A stretch of DNA of 64,000 nucleotides, from the NCBI RefSeq assembly GCF_002954455.1, contig NZ_MSCC01000003.1:250019-314018 (forward strand). The letters run 5' to 3'. Below the pieces are notes generated by a model. It was not told where the DNA came from. It did not search any database and saw nothing but the letters and a program-made list of their open reading frames with translations. This document shows positions 1 through 8,103 of the stretch, piece by piece (position 1 is the first letter of the stretch; each line of letters begins with the position of its first letter). A program made the translations under genes and the position numbers. Source of the DNA: Photobacterium aquimaris. GTDB lineage: Bacteria > Pseudomonadota > Gammaproteobacteria > Enterobacterales > Vibrionaceae.

Positions 1-594
1 AGTGTTAATATTAAATAGCATGGTGCGAGAGGCGTTAGTGTAATCAGTAACAAATACACGTCCTTGGGTCATTTTCCAAATCAGCCATGTATCAACGGTA
101 CCAAATAATAACTCGCCCGCTTCAGCTTGCTCACGTGCGCCTTCGACATTATCAAGGATCCATTTTATCTTGGTGCCGGAGAAGTACGGGTCAACCACTA
201 AACCTGTGGTTTCACGAATATAATCAGTTAAGCCTTGTTGTTTTAACTCTTCACACATCTCAGCAGTACGGCGACACTGCCATACAATCGCGTTATACAC
301 AGGTTTACCGGTTTTTTTGTTCCATACGATGGTGGTTTCACGTTGGTTAGTAATACCAATGGCAGCGACTTGATCACTACGAATGCCCGCTTTGGCTAAT
401 GCCTCCACCATGGTGGAACTTTGGGTTGCGTAAATTTCTAGAGGATCATGCTCAACCCAACCTGCTTTAGGGTAGATTTGAGTAAATTCGCGTTGTGACG
501 AGCAAACGATATTGGCATTGTGGTCAAGTACCACTGCTCGCGAGCTGGTGGTACCTTGATCTAGCGCGACAATATATTTTCGTTCAGTAGTCAT
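1..594 (-). CDS. glpK: Glycerol kinase, N-terminal part (cut by window edge)
   Basis: ATP-dependent phosphorylation of glycerol to glycerol-3-phosphate in the cytoplasm, trapping glycerol taken up by GlpF. The minus-strand reading starts MTTERKYIVALDQGTTSSR, the classic FGGY-kinase phosphate-1 motif (DQGTTSS). At the window edge it reads SRTMLFNINT, matching the usual kinase sequence near residue 190. About 198 codons are present; the C-terminal part lies outside the window. The gene follows glpF by about 90 bases on the same strand, so a glpFK operon is likely. The reading frame is intact throughout the visible part. Confidence 0.95.
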   Translation of the reverse strand, partial: MTTERKYIVALDQGTTSSRAVVLDHNANIVCSSQREFTQIYPKAGWVEHDPLEIYATQSSTMVEALAKAGIRSDQVAAIGITNQRETTIVWNKKTGKPVYNAIVWQCRRTAEMCEELKQQGLTDYIRETTGLVVDPYFSGTKIKWILDNVEGAREQAEAGELLFGTVDTWLIWKMTQGRVFVTDYTNASRTMLFNINT

Positions 595-686
595 GATGAG
601 TTCCTCGTTATCTTTATTATAGTAGAGTAGATAGTGGCTAAGGGCTGGGTAATTACCGAGTCTGAAGCCTATTGTCGAATAAAATA

Positions 687-1538
687 TTACGCTTCAGCTT
701 TTGGAGTATCCGTCGTATTTTTACATTTATTTGGTAAGGTATATTTATTACCAGGTAAGTAAATTCCCATCAATTTAGGGTATGCCCAGCCACCAAATAG
801 TGCGCCACAAATAGGGGCGAAGATTGGTACGATAAAGTAAGGAATATCTTTAGCGCCTGTTAAGGCAACATTGTCCCAACCCGCAAAGAAGGTCAGTAGC
901 TTAGGGCCAAAATCACGAGCTGGGTTCATCGCAAAGCCAGTTAGTGGTCCTAGTGATCCACCAATTACCGCAATTAATAAACCAATCAATAGCGGTCCCA
1001 TAGCGCCACGAGGGGCACCATTTTTATCATCACCAATGGCTAAAATAGCAAACATTAAGACTGCGGTAATGGTGAATTCAACCGCAAATGCACCGCTAAA
1101 ACTCAAAGAAGGGTGAGGAAAAGTTGAAAAAATAGAAGCTGTATCAAGGCTAGCGACAGTACCGCGAACAATATTATGGCTAGTTTCATAATCAGCAAAA
1201 AGGTCGCTGTATAGGGTATAAACTAATGCCGCCGCGGCAAACGCACCTAATAATTGCGCCAGAATATAGGGCACAACTTTGTGTTTATTAAAACCATGAA
1301 AACTGGCGAGTGCAATGGTTACCGCAGGATTTAAATGCGCTCCTGATACGCCAGCAGTGACATAAATAGCAATGGCAACACCCAGCCCCCACATAATACT
1401 TATTTCCCATTGACCAAAATCTGCGCCAGCTAATTTCATTGCTGCGACACAGCCAACACCAAAAAATATCAGTAGCCCAGTACCGATAAATTCCGCTAAA
1501 CATTCTCCGACGAGTGCATTAGGTTTAGAACTTGTCAT
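687..1538 (-). CDS. glpF: Glycerol uptake facilitator (aquaglyceroporin)
   Basis: Inner-membrane channel of the MIP/aquaporin family for facilitated diffusion of glycerol. Both half-helix signatures are visible: SGAHLNPAVT with NPA at residues 70-72, and GFAMNPARD with NPA at 205-207 followed by the conserved Arg. Six hydrophobic segments flank them. The length of 283 residues is normal for the family. A polar tail rich in Lys and Thr ends the protein. It lies directly upstream of glpK, so imported glycerol is phosphorylated at once. The family assignment is certain. Glycerol rather than water as substrate rests on the partner gene and the Asp after NPAR, as in GlpF. Confidence 0.95.
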   Translation of the reverse strand: MTSSKPNALVGECLAEFIGTGLLIFFGVGCVAAMKLAGADFGQWEISIMWGLGVAIAIYVTAGVSGAHLNPAVTIALASFHGFNKHKVVPYILAQLLGAFAAAALVYTLYSDLFADYETSHNIVRGTVASLDTASIFSTFPHPSLSFSGAFAVEFTITAVLMFAILAIGDDKNGAPRGAMGPLLIGLLIAVIGGSLGPLTGFAMNPARDFGPKLLTFFAGWDNVALTGAKDIPYFIVPIFAPICGALFGGWAYPKLMGIYLPGNKYTLPNKCKNTTDTPKAEA

Positions 1539-2119
1539 ATTGTCAGTCCTTTTGATAGGGATGTAGGGGATGTGGTTATTTTTATGCAGGGTAATTTACA
1601 ATAATTACTTTTTTTTAAAATCATAACGGCTTATAAATGTGCGTTCGAGCATAATATGTTCTTAAAAGTGAGCGTTTGGTGGTTTTTTATTGCTATGTTG
1701 GCGAGTTGAGATCATTGAATGTGACATTAAGAATGCATTGCTGAGATTGAGATCTGTGGGAGTGGCGGAATATAAAATTGTGGCGCTACATTATCATGGT
1801 AATGTGGTACAGAATTTGAGAAAGTTTGTAGATATCACATTATTATTGGCGAATGTGAAGCGTAATTAAGTGATGTAAATTAGCTTAAGCTGGCTGGATT
1901 TTGCGGTTTTAAATCGCTAAATTAGCCTGATGTCGGCTGACTTTGCAAAATTTACATCAGACTTGTATGATTTTTATTCATTTGCACTAATGCAATGGAA
2001 ATGTAGATGTCAGCGAGCCATTGCCTCGCTAGAATAGCAGCTAAGTATATATAACCCAGCTCATAGAGATTACCTTCAATTGTTTGGGTAAATATATGGG
2101 CATAGATCAGGTGAACAAT
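1539..2119. other. 581-base gap between glpF and zapB
   Basis: This gap holds the divergent promoter regions of glpF (minus) and zapB (plus). I find no convincing ORF. It contains a long inverted repeat (1871-1960) and a short hairpin with arms AGCGAG and CTCGCT at 2012-2030, neither followed by a T run. No full-length GlpR or CRP operator could be read with confidence. Confidence 0.5.
1871..1960. repeat. Long imperfect inverted repeat upstream of zapB
   Basis: TGATGTAAAT at 1871-1880 is matched by its exact complement ATTTACATCA at 1950-1959. The pairing continues imperfectly inward, and the interior has smaller self-complementary patches, for example GCG at 1903 against CGC near 1915. There is no T run, so it does not look like a Rho-independent terminator. 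It could be a structured RNA, a cruciform-type protein site, or a degenerate repeat element. The function is unknown. Confidence 0.5.
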
Positions 2120-2362
2120 ATGTCTCTAGAAATGTTGGAAAAATTGGAAGCCAAAGTTCAAATGGCTGTGGATTCAATTTCTTTGCTACAAATGGAAATT
2201 GATGAACTAAAAGAAAAAAATGATAGCCTAGCTATGGAAGCACAAGAACTACGCTCTGGTCGTGAGAGTCTTGTTCAAGATAACGAAAAGCTACGTGGCG
2301 AGCATAACGTATGGCAAGATCGTGTACGTACGCTACTAGGTAAAATGGAAAACGTAGAATAA
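2120..2362 (+). CDS. zapB: Cell division protein ZapB
   Basis: Small cytoplasmic coiled-coil protein that joins the Z ring through ZapA and helps FtsZ assemble. The 80 residues start MSLEMLEKLEAKVQMAV and form one continuous heptad-rich helix, as in all ZapB proteins. The ATG at 2120 is chosen over the in-frame ATG at 2084 because the family begins with MSLE and an AGGTG ribosome site lies just upstream at 2109-2113. The gene stands alone between the glpF promoter region and rraA and has its own very strong terminator. Length and sequence are typical. Confidence 0.95.
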   Translation: MSLEMLEKLEAKVQMAVDSISLLQMEIDELKEKNDSLAMEAQELRSGRESLVQDNEKLRGEHNVWQDRVRTLLGKMENVE

Positions 2363-2386
2363 GCTTATCCTTAGTTTAATACGATT

Positions 2387-2437
2387 ATCGGCTCGGTATA
2401 TCATCCTTCTAAAGGACATATACCGAGCCGATTTTTT
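2387..2437 (+). terminator. Strong terminator after zapB
   Basis: A 15-base perfect stem, ATCGGCTCGGTATAT at 2387-2401 with ATATACCGAGCCGAT at 2418-2432, is followed by TTTTTT. The loop itself contains a second small hairpin (TCCTT/AAGGA). It ends zapB transcription and faces the end of rraA. Confidence 0.92.
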
Positions 2438-2465
2438 ATGTGTTGATGGAGTCTCTTGTGGTTGA

Positions 2466-2951
2466 TTAATCGATCTCTAAGGCTTCAGGAGATAAAATTA
2501 CGCCAGTATTATCTGCATAAATATAATCTTCTGGTAAAAATGTCACTCCACCAAAATTGACTGCGACATCAACTTCACCTATCGGTTGTTGGTCGGCACC
2601 CACAGGAATAGCAGCTAATGCCTGAATACCAATATCAAGCTGATCGAGTTCATCAACATGGCGTACACAACCATAGATAATGATCCCTTCCCACTGATTT
2701 TCCACTGCCAATTGTGCTAAATCGATATCGACTAAGGCACGACGTAATGAGCCACCACCATCGATTAATAGTATTCGTCCTGCTCCAGTTTGAGCCAACA
2801 CATCATGAATAACACCATTATATTCAAAACATTTTACCGTGGTGATTTGACCACTAAATGAATTTCGACCACCGTAAGAGCTGAACATAGGTTCAACCAC
2901 ATCAACTTGATCGAGATAAATATCACACAGTTCAGAGGTATTGTATTCCAT
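2466..2951 (-). CDS. rraA: Regulator of ribonuclease activity A
   Basis: RraA is a ring-shaped trimer that binds RNase E and DEAD-box helicases and inhibits RNA degradation. The 161-residue protein begins MEYNTSELCDIYLDQVD and contains the family core GRILLIDGGGSLRRALVD (about residues 78-95), which distinguishes the group once called MenG. It lies downstream of menA on the same strand with a gap of about 66 bases, so co-transcription is likely, as in many gammaproteobacteria. The older name demethylmenaquinone methyltransferase should not be used. Confidence 0.95.
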   Translation of the reverse strand: MEYNTSELCDIYLDQVDVVEPMFSSYGGRNSFSGQITTVKCFEYNGVIHDVLAQTGAGRILLIDGGGSLRRALVDIDLAQLAVENQWEGIIIYGCVRHVDELDQLDIGIQALAAIPVGADQQPIGEVDVAVNFGGVTFLPEDYIYADNTGVILSPEALEID

Positions 2952-3017
2952 AGATTAGCTTCTTATCGGTAGTAAAAAACAACAGTGAGTGGTTGTCGTT
3001 ATAGTTTTGGTTTGCAC

Positions 3018-3926
3018 TTAGGCCAGTATCATACCAATTGCAAACAACAGATTGGTGATTAAGGCACATTTAACGATAGTTGCCATCATCGGTCTTAATG
3101 CTGCACCATCCGTTGAGTTATACACTTGGCGACCATGGTTAATCAGCAGCGGTAAACTGAGAATAAATAACCATCCAAATAGTGACTTAACCTCAAGTAA
3201 TGCAAATAAGCTAAAGCACACTACACTCGCGCTAAGCAACACAAGGTGATATTTACGTCCCCATTGTGGTCCCATTCGCACCACTAATGTTTGCTTACCA
3301 CACGCCTTATCATTATCAATGTCTCGTAAGTTATTGATATTTAGAACGCCAACAGCTAATAAGCCACAAGCTGTTGCTGGCAGCATGATCAATGCATCAA
3401 TTTGTCCGGCTTGTAAGTAATAGGTACCGGCAACACCTAACCATCCGAAAAAGATCAGTACCGAAAGATCACCAAGGCCACGATAGCCATAAGGTTTATT
3501 ACCGACGGTATAGGCAATTGAAGCGGCAATCGCTAACAATCCGAGCACCAAAAAGCCGACGATATCATGAGGGTTTTTACATGAGATTAAAATTAAGGTT
3601 AAACCACTAATAGCAGTTAGAATGATATTAATAATCATTGCCTTACGCATGGTCGCTGCGGTGACAAAACCCGATTGCATTGCCCGTTGAGGACCTAAGC
3701 GATCATCATTATCAGTACCTTTTACTGCATCACCATAATCATTGGCAAGATTAGATAATATTTGTAATAAAAGGGCCGTTAATAAAGCCAGTGCTGCAAT
3801 GCTAGCTGAAAAGGTACCATGCCACTCAGCGACCGCACTACCACATAAAATTGATGCAATAGCGAGGGGTAAGGTTTTTGGTCTTGCGGCATCTAACCAA
3901 ATTGTCAGTGAAGAAGGTGGGTTCAT
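3018..3926 (-). CDS. menA: 1,4-dihydroxy-2-naphthoate polyprenyltransferase
   Basis: Integral inner-membrane enzyme of the UbiA family. It attaches the polyprenyl chain to 1,4-dihydroxy-2-naphthoate to give demethylmenaquinone, used in anaerobic respiration. The first Asp-rich motif is seen at residues 62-75 (NDYGDAVKGTDND) and the second in the NNLRDIDNDKACGKQ stretch near residue 200. About eight hydrophobic helices fill the rest. The length of 302 residues is normal. The start is supported by the usual family N-terminus, a short polar leader before WLDAARPKTLP. It sits between hslU and rraA on the minus strand, separated from hslU by a terminator. Confidence 0.95.
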   Translation of the reverse strand: MNPPSSLTIWLDAARPKTLPLAIASILCGSAVAEWHGTFSASIAALALLTALLLQILSNLANDYGDAVKGTDNDDRLGPQRAMQSGFVTAATMRKAMIINIILTAISGLTLILISCKNPHDIVGFLVLGLLAIAASIAYTVGNKPYGYRGLGDLSVLIFFGWLGVAGTYYLQAGQIDALIMLPATACGLLAVGVLNINNLRDIDNDKACGKQTLVVRMGPQWGRKYHLVLLSASVVCFSLFALLEVKSLFGWLFILSLPLLINHGRQVYNSTDGAALRPMMATIVKCALITNLLFAIGMILA

Positions 3927-4017
3927 AAATTAGATACTTAAAGTGAATATTGAAAGCTATTATGGCGTAAATTTGGTCATGCGCAAATTTATCCCATCAA
4001 TGTTTGTTATAGAATAA

Positions 4018-4051
4018 AAAAAACGGTGCGATAAAACGCACCGTTTTTAGA
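4018..4051 (-). terminator. Terminator after hslVU
   Basis: The perfect hairpin AAACGGTGCG / CGCACCGTTT (4021-4030 with 4037-4046) has A tracts on one side and T tracts on the other, so it can work in both directions. On the minus strand it ends hslU, about 25 bases after the stop codon. Confidence 0.9.
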
Positions 4052-4075
4052 GGTTAATAATGGTTTGGGAAGTGA

Positions 4076-5407
4076 TTATAGAATGAAACGGCTTAGATCT
4101 TCATCGGCTACAAACTCACCTAGACGCGCTTGTACATACGCATCATCGATCAGGAATTTCTCACCAGATTTTTCGCTAGCATCATAAGAAATTTCTTCCA
4201 TTAGGCGTTCCATGACAGTGTGTAAACGGCGAGCACCAATGTTTTCTGTGCGTTCATTTACTTGCCATGCCGCTTCAGCCAAGCTATCGACACCTTCTGC
4301 TGTAAATTCAATATCAACTGATTCTGTTGCCATTAACGCTACATATTGTTGTGTTAATGATGCTTTTGGCTCAGTAAGGATACGTTTAAAATCGTGACTT
4401 GTTAATGCTTCAAGCTCAACACGAATAGGTAGACGACCTTGCAATTCAGGGATCAAATCCGATGGCTTAGCTACTTGGAATGCACCTGAAGCAATAAATA
4501 GGATGTGATCTGTACGAACCATACCGTGCTTAGTTGATACTGTGCTGCCTTCTACTAATGGCAGCAGGTCGCGCTGTACACCTTCACGAGAAACGTCCGG
4601 ACCTGATGACTCGCCACGCTTACAGATTTTATCGATCTCATCGATAAACACGATACCGTTATTTTCAACCGCGAAAATCGCTTGTTCTTTTAATTCTTCT
4701 TGGTTTACCAGCTTCGCTGCTTCTTCTTCAGTTGCCGCTTTTAACGCATCTTTGATTTTCATTTTGCGTTTTTTACTGGTGTTGCCTGCAAGATTTTGGA
4801 ACATACCTTGTAACTGGTTGGTCATTTCTTCCATACCAGGAGGCGCCATGATTTCAACGCCCATTTGTGGCGCTGCTACATCAATCTCGATTTCTTTATC
4901 ATCAAGCTTACCTTCACGTAATTTTTTACGAAAGGATTGGCGAGTGGTTGATTCTGTCGGCGCTTCTTCGTTTTGTCCCCATGCATCACGTGCTGGCGGC
5001 AATAACACATCAAGAATGCGTTCTTCTGCTAATTCTTCAGCATGAGTACGTACTTTTTCTGTGGCTTGTTGATGTACCATTTTGACTGCAACATCGGTAA
5101 GATCGCGAATAATCGTTTCGACTTCTTTACCAACATAACCGACTTCAGTAAATTTAGTCGCTTCAACTTTAATGAACGGTGCATTTGCTAGCTTTGCTAA
5201 ACGACGCGCTATTTCAGTTTTACCCACACCCGTTGGACCAATCATTAGAATATTTTTAGGGGTAACTTCTACTCGCAGCTCTTCAGGAAGCTGCATACGA
5301 CGCCAGCGGTTACGCAGTGCAATCGCAACGGCTCGCTTGGCTTTGTCTTGACCGATAATATGGCGATCAAGCTCGTGAACGATTTCGCGAGGAGTCATCT
5401 CAGACAT
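4076..5407 (-). CDS. hslU: HslU, ATPase subunit of the HslUV protease
   Basis: AAA+ unfoldase that feeds substrates into the HslV peptidase chamber in the cytoplasm. Walker A GPTGVGKT lies at residues 57-64 and Walker B VFIDEID near residue 255. The inserted I-domain (about 110-240) is rich in charged residues, and the C-terminus ends in DLSRFIL, the tail that activates HslV. The length of 443 residues equals the E. coli protein. It follows hslV by about ten bases. Both genes are expected to respond to heat through the sigma-32 promoter at 6008-6036. Confidence 0.97.
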   Translation of the reverse strand: MSEMTPREIVHELDRHIIGQDKAKRAVAIALRNRWRRMQLPEELRVEVTPKNILMIGPTGVGKTEIARRLAKLANAPFIKVEATKFTEVGYVGKEVETIIRDLTDVAVKMVHQQATEKVRTHAEELAEERILDVLLPPARDAWGQNEEAPTESTTRQSFRKKLREGKLDDKEIEIDVAAPQMGVEIMAPPGMEEMTNQLQGMFQNLAGNTSKKRKMKIKDALKAATEEEAAKLVNQEELKEQAIFAVENNGIVFIDEIDKICKRGESSGPDVSREGVQRDLLPLVEGSTVSTKHGMVRTDHILFIASGAFQVAKPSDLIPELQGRLPIRVELEALTSHDFKRILTEPKASLTQQYVALMATESVDIEFTAEGVDSLAEAAWQVNERTENIGARRLHTVMERLMEEISYDASEKSGEKFLIDDAYVQARLGEFVADEDLSRFIL

Positions 5408-5417
5408 TGCAACTTCC

Positions 5418-5951
5418 TTACTTAGACTTAGTTTCTAGTTCTTCAATAGTGTGATTGTGGTTGGTAAACACACAAATATCACCAGCAATATTTAGCGCTT
5501 TTTCTGCAATTTCGCGGGCGCTAAGATCGGTATTTTCTAATAGGGCAATCGCCGCCGCTTGAGCGAAATTACCGCCAGAGCCAATGGCGACTAAATCATG
5601 CTCTGGTTGTACGACATCACCATTACCGGTAATGATTAATGAACCGGTTTCATCAGCGACAACTAATAGTGCTTCTAGTTTACGTAGAGCACGATCGGTA
5701 CGCCAATCTTTGGCTAATTCAACTGCAGATTTTAATAAGTGACCTTGATGCATTTCTAACTTGCGCTCGAAACGTTCAAATAAAGTAAAAGCATCAGCGG
5801 TGCCGCCAGCAAAACCAGCGAGTACTTTATCATTATAGAGACGACGAACTTTGCGAGCGTTGCCTTTCATTACGGTATTGCCAAGTGACACTTGACCATC
5901 ACCTGCAATTACGACTTTATCGTTACGACGAACAGATACAATAGTTGTCAC
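5418..5951 (-). CDS. hslV: HslV, peptidase subunit of the HslUV protease
   Basis: Threonine peptidase of the proteasome beta-subunit family that forms a double hexamer capped by HslU. The reading starts MTTIVSVRRNDKVVIAGDGQ. Removal of Met exposes the catalytic Thr, and the downstream GDGQVSLGNTVMKGN segment (residues 18-32) is conserved. The length of 177 residues is normal. It is the first gene of the hslVU operon and has a recognisable heat-shock promoter about 57-85 bases upstream. Confidence 0.97.
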   Translation of the reverse strand: MTTIVSVRRNDKVVIAGDGQVSLGNTVMKGNARKVRRLYNDKVLAGFAGGTADAFTLFERFERKLEMHQGHLLKSAVELAKDWRTDRALRKLEALLVVADETGSLIITGNGDVVQPEHDLVAIGSGGNFAQAAAIALLENTDLSAREIAEKALNIAGDICVFTNHNHTIEELETKSK

Positions 5952-6007
5952 GTTAAACCCTCTTTGATTCAGCTCCGACGATTAGCCGGCATCGTTAATG
6001 ATAATAG

Positions 6008-6036
6008 ATCTGGGGATAGTAAGATTGGTTTTCAAG
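6008..6036 (-). promoter_or_regulatory. Sigma-32 (heat shock) promoter of hslVU
   Basis: Read on the minus strand, CTTGAAA (6030-6036) is followed after 14 bases by CCCCAGAT (6008-6015). The RpoH consensus is CTTGAAA, 11-16 bases, then CCCCATNT, so only one position differs. It points at hslV, a classic heat-shock gene. Confidence 0.9.
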
Positions 6037-6078
6037 GTGTGGGTGACAATTGCTTGGATGACGAGTTATCAGAAGAAT

Positions 6079-6106
6079 TAAAAAAGGATGCCAGTCGAGC
6101 ATCCTT
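6079..6106 (-). terminator. Terminator after ftsN
   Basis: Minus-strand hairpin AAGGATGC / GCATCCTT (arms 6099-6106 and 6084-6091, 7-base loop) followed by TTTT. It lies 26 bases past the ftsN stop codon and separates ftsN from the hslV promoter. Confidence 0.9.
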
Positions 6107-6131
6107 AGTTATTGTTATTGTTGGACAAAAA

Positions 6132-6728
6132 TTATTCCCAAAACCAAATAGCACATGGGCTAATACCATGTTGTTGTAATTTGTTCTGATCATCCATTGC
6201 TAAACGCTTATCTTTATAAGGCCCAAGCACAACTCGGTACCAAGTGCCTTTGTCGTTGGTTGATACTTTGATTTGACTGTTCATGCCTTGAAACGCAATG
6301 GTTGCTTTACGTTGTTCAGCTTGCGCTTGGCTATGGTAAGCGCCACATTGTAATAAGTAAGGCTTAGTTGGTTTATTCTCAGCAATAACTTGTTTAGGCG
6401 TTAATACTGGCACAATGACTTTTTTATTTTCCAACTCTTGAATATAACGCCATTTTTCTTCCGGTTTTGGCGGTAGAACGTCGGCCTTGGTTTTTGGTTG
6501 CGGTTTTGCAATAACGGCAGCAGGAGTCGGTGGTGTCGTTTCAGGCACATCTGTACCTGAAAGGAAAAATAGGCCGGCAATCAGACTACACACTAACATT
6601 ACAGCCAGTGCTGCCCATTTAGTAGGAAAGCCCGATGCCGGTGCTTTTTTCCCTTTAGGGTTGGCTTTTGCCTTTATTGGCGCTTTTTTTGGTGAGCGCC
6701 CGCGTTTTACATAATCTTTAGTGGCCAC
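6132..6728 (-). CDS. ftsN: Cell division protein FtsN
   Basis: Late divisome protein that triggers septal peptidoglycan synthesis. The layout is typical: a short Lys/Arg-rich cytoplasmic tail beginning MATKDYVKRGRSPKK, one membrane helix at about residues 38-57, a Pro-rich periplasmic linker, and a C-terminal SPOR domain (about 120-197) that binds denuded glycan. At 198 residues it is clearly shorter than E. coli FtsN (319), mainly because the linker is short, as in other Vibrionaceae. It sits between cytR and hslV, the same order as E. coli cytR-ftsN-hslVU. Confidence 0.93.
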   Translation of the reverse strand: MATKDYVKRGRSPKKAPIKAKANPKGKKAPASGFPTKWAALAVMLVCSLIAGLFFLSGTDVPETTPPTPAAVIAKPQPKTKADVLPPKPEEKWRYIQELENKKVIVPVLTPKQVIAENKPTKPYLLQCGAYHSQAQAEQRKATIAFQGMNSQIKVSTNDKGTWYRVVLGPYKDKRLAMDDQNKLQQHGISPCAIWFWE

Positions 6729-6819
6729 GATTTCGACAAATTAGTTGGAAAGATAGACAGAAGGCTATGTTACAAAGTTGGACTGATCCTGACCAGTTAT
6801 TATCGCGGTTTGTTGATAA

Positions 6820-6891
6820 TTAACCCCATATAATGACAAAGATGATCAATTTTATGATCTTGGCACTGTCACAGATTACATATGGGGTTAA
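6820..6891. repeat. 72-base nested inverted repeat between cytR and ftsN
   Basis: The outer arms are a perfect 12-base pair, TTAACCCCATAT at 6820-6831 and ATATGGGGTTAA at 6880-6891. Further complementary pieces lie inside: TGACA at 6834-6838 with TGTCA at 6867-6871, and AAGAT with ATCTT nearer the centre. The element ends five bases before the cytR stop codon. There is no T run. It may be an RNA processing or stabilising structure between two genes on the same strand, or a miniature mobile or REP-like element. Confidence 0.6.
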
Positions 6892-6896
6892 ATCAA

Positions 6897-7901
6897 TTAG
6901 CGACTTGGTGGGGCGGCACTTTCTCGAATGACCAGTTTTGCATCCAGTAATCTTGAGCCTGCCTGAACATCCTTACCTTTGAGTAACTCAAGTAACATCA
7001 ACATCGCCTGACGACCGATTTCATAACGTGGTTGTGAAACCGTGGTCAATGGTGGATCGCAATACTCTGCAAATTGAATATCATCAAACCCGACAATAGA
7101 AATATCGTACGGCACACGTAATCCAAGCCGTTTAGCTTGCTGCATCGCGCCAATTGCCATCACATCAGAGTGACAAAATAATGCCGTTGGTGGCTCAGGT
7201 AGTGCAAGCAAGGCCGTAATTGCACGTGCACCTGCTGCAAAACTAAAATCACCTTTAATGGTGTAGGCCGGATTTAGAGTGATCCCTGCGCGGCGTAATG
7301 CTTGTTGATAACCTTGCTGACGGAACTGCGATAAGGCAGCTTTATCAGGGCCGGTAATTTGCGCTATGCGTTTATGCCCCATTTGAGTGAGGTAATTTAC
7401 CGCATCAAAAGCCGCAGTCAGGTTATCAATATGCACTGTTGGTAATTCAAGTTCTGGTGCATATTCACATGCCATTACTAATGGTGGTAGGTTTTTTTGT
7501 TCAGGTTTACTAACATCAAATGGCAAGTTATTACCTAATAACAACATGCCATCAGCTTGCTTAGTAAACACTAAATTAGCGAATGAGTTTTCACGACGTT
7601 GTTGTTGACCGCTATCACCCAGTAATACCAAATAGCCATTTTCCATTGCTGCTTCTTCAATTCCACGAATAATTTCAGTGAAATAAGGGTCGCAGATGTC
7701 CGGCACAATTGTCACGATAGTTTTCGATTCATTGCGGCGTAGGTTACGTGCCAGTGAGTTAGGTGAATATCCAGCTTCCATTACGGCTTGCTCAACCTTT
7801 TTCCTAGTTGATGCCGATACTTTTTCCGGGTTCATCAATGCGCGCGAAACTGTCGCAGTCGATACTCCGGCTAGCTGGGCAACGTCCTTCATTGTCGCCA
7901 T
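6897..7901 (-). CDS. cytR: LacI-family repressor CytR
   Basis: Cytidine-responsive repressor of nucleoside uptake and catabolism genes that acts together with CRP. The N-terminal helix-turn-helix reads MKDVAQLAGVSTATVSRALM (residues 4-23), followed by the hinge SPNSLARNLRR and a periplasmic-binding-protein-like effector domain to residue 334. The length matches E. coli CytR (341). Position next to ftsN and priA supports CytR rather than another LacI member. Known family roles include control of natural competence in vibrios. Its own leader contains a marked hairpin (7938-7981). Confidence 0.92.
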   Translation of the reverse strand: MATMKDVAQLAGVSTATVSRALMNPEKVSASTRKKVEQAVMEAGYSPNSLARNLRRNESKTIVTIVPDICDPYFTEIIRGIEEAAMENGYLVLLGDSGQQQRRENSFANLVFTKQADGMLLLGNNLPFDVSKPEQKNLPPLVMACEYAPELELPTVHIDNLTAAFDAVNYLTQMGHKRIAQITGPDKAALSQFRQQGYQQALRRAGITLNPAYTIKGDFSFAAGARAITALLALPEPPTALFCHSDVMAIGAMQQAKRLGLRVPYDISIVGFDDIQFAEYCDPPLTTVSQPRYEIGRQAMLMLLELLKGKDVQAGSRLLDAKLVIRESAAPPSR

Positions 7902-7937
7902 AGTGCTTTCCTCTTTTGCTATATCTCTCTAGTGTAC

Positions 7938-7981
7938 AGCTGGTTATCTGCGATAAAAATACTCAGATAGGCTTACCAGCT
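7938..7981 (-). promoter_or_regulatory. Hairpin in the cytR leader
   Basis: AGCTGGT at 7938-7944 plus TATCTG at 7945-7950 pair with CAGATA at 7964-7969 and ACCAGCT at 7975-7981, giving 13 base pairs interrupted by a five-base bulge. It lies 37-80 bases upstream of the cytR start, inside the probable 5' untranslated region. No T run follows. A structural control element is possible; a DNA operator is the alternative. Confidence 0.5.
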
Positions 7982-8103
7982 AATTCGTAACCGACTGAAA
8001 AAAGTCAATTCATATTCATATTGTAGAATGGATGTAAAAGCTGAAACTTGCTTTCAATAGCATAAATTACATTCGCTATGTGAACTGTATCGCATTGTGT
8101 AGT

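Noticed and set aside
1637..1652. GlpR-like palindrome ATGTGCGTTCGAGCAT upstream of glpF
   Set aside because: The half-sites resemble the GlpR consensus, but the spacing is two bases too short and central positions do not pair, so I did not list it as an operator.
4542..5045. 167-codon plus-strand frame inside hslU
   Set aside because: Fully antisense to a well-conserved gene, with no ribosome site and no recognisable protein; typical antisense shadow.
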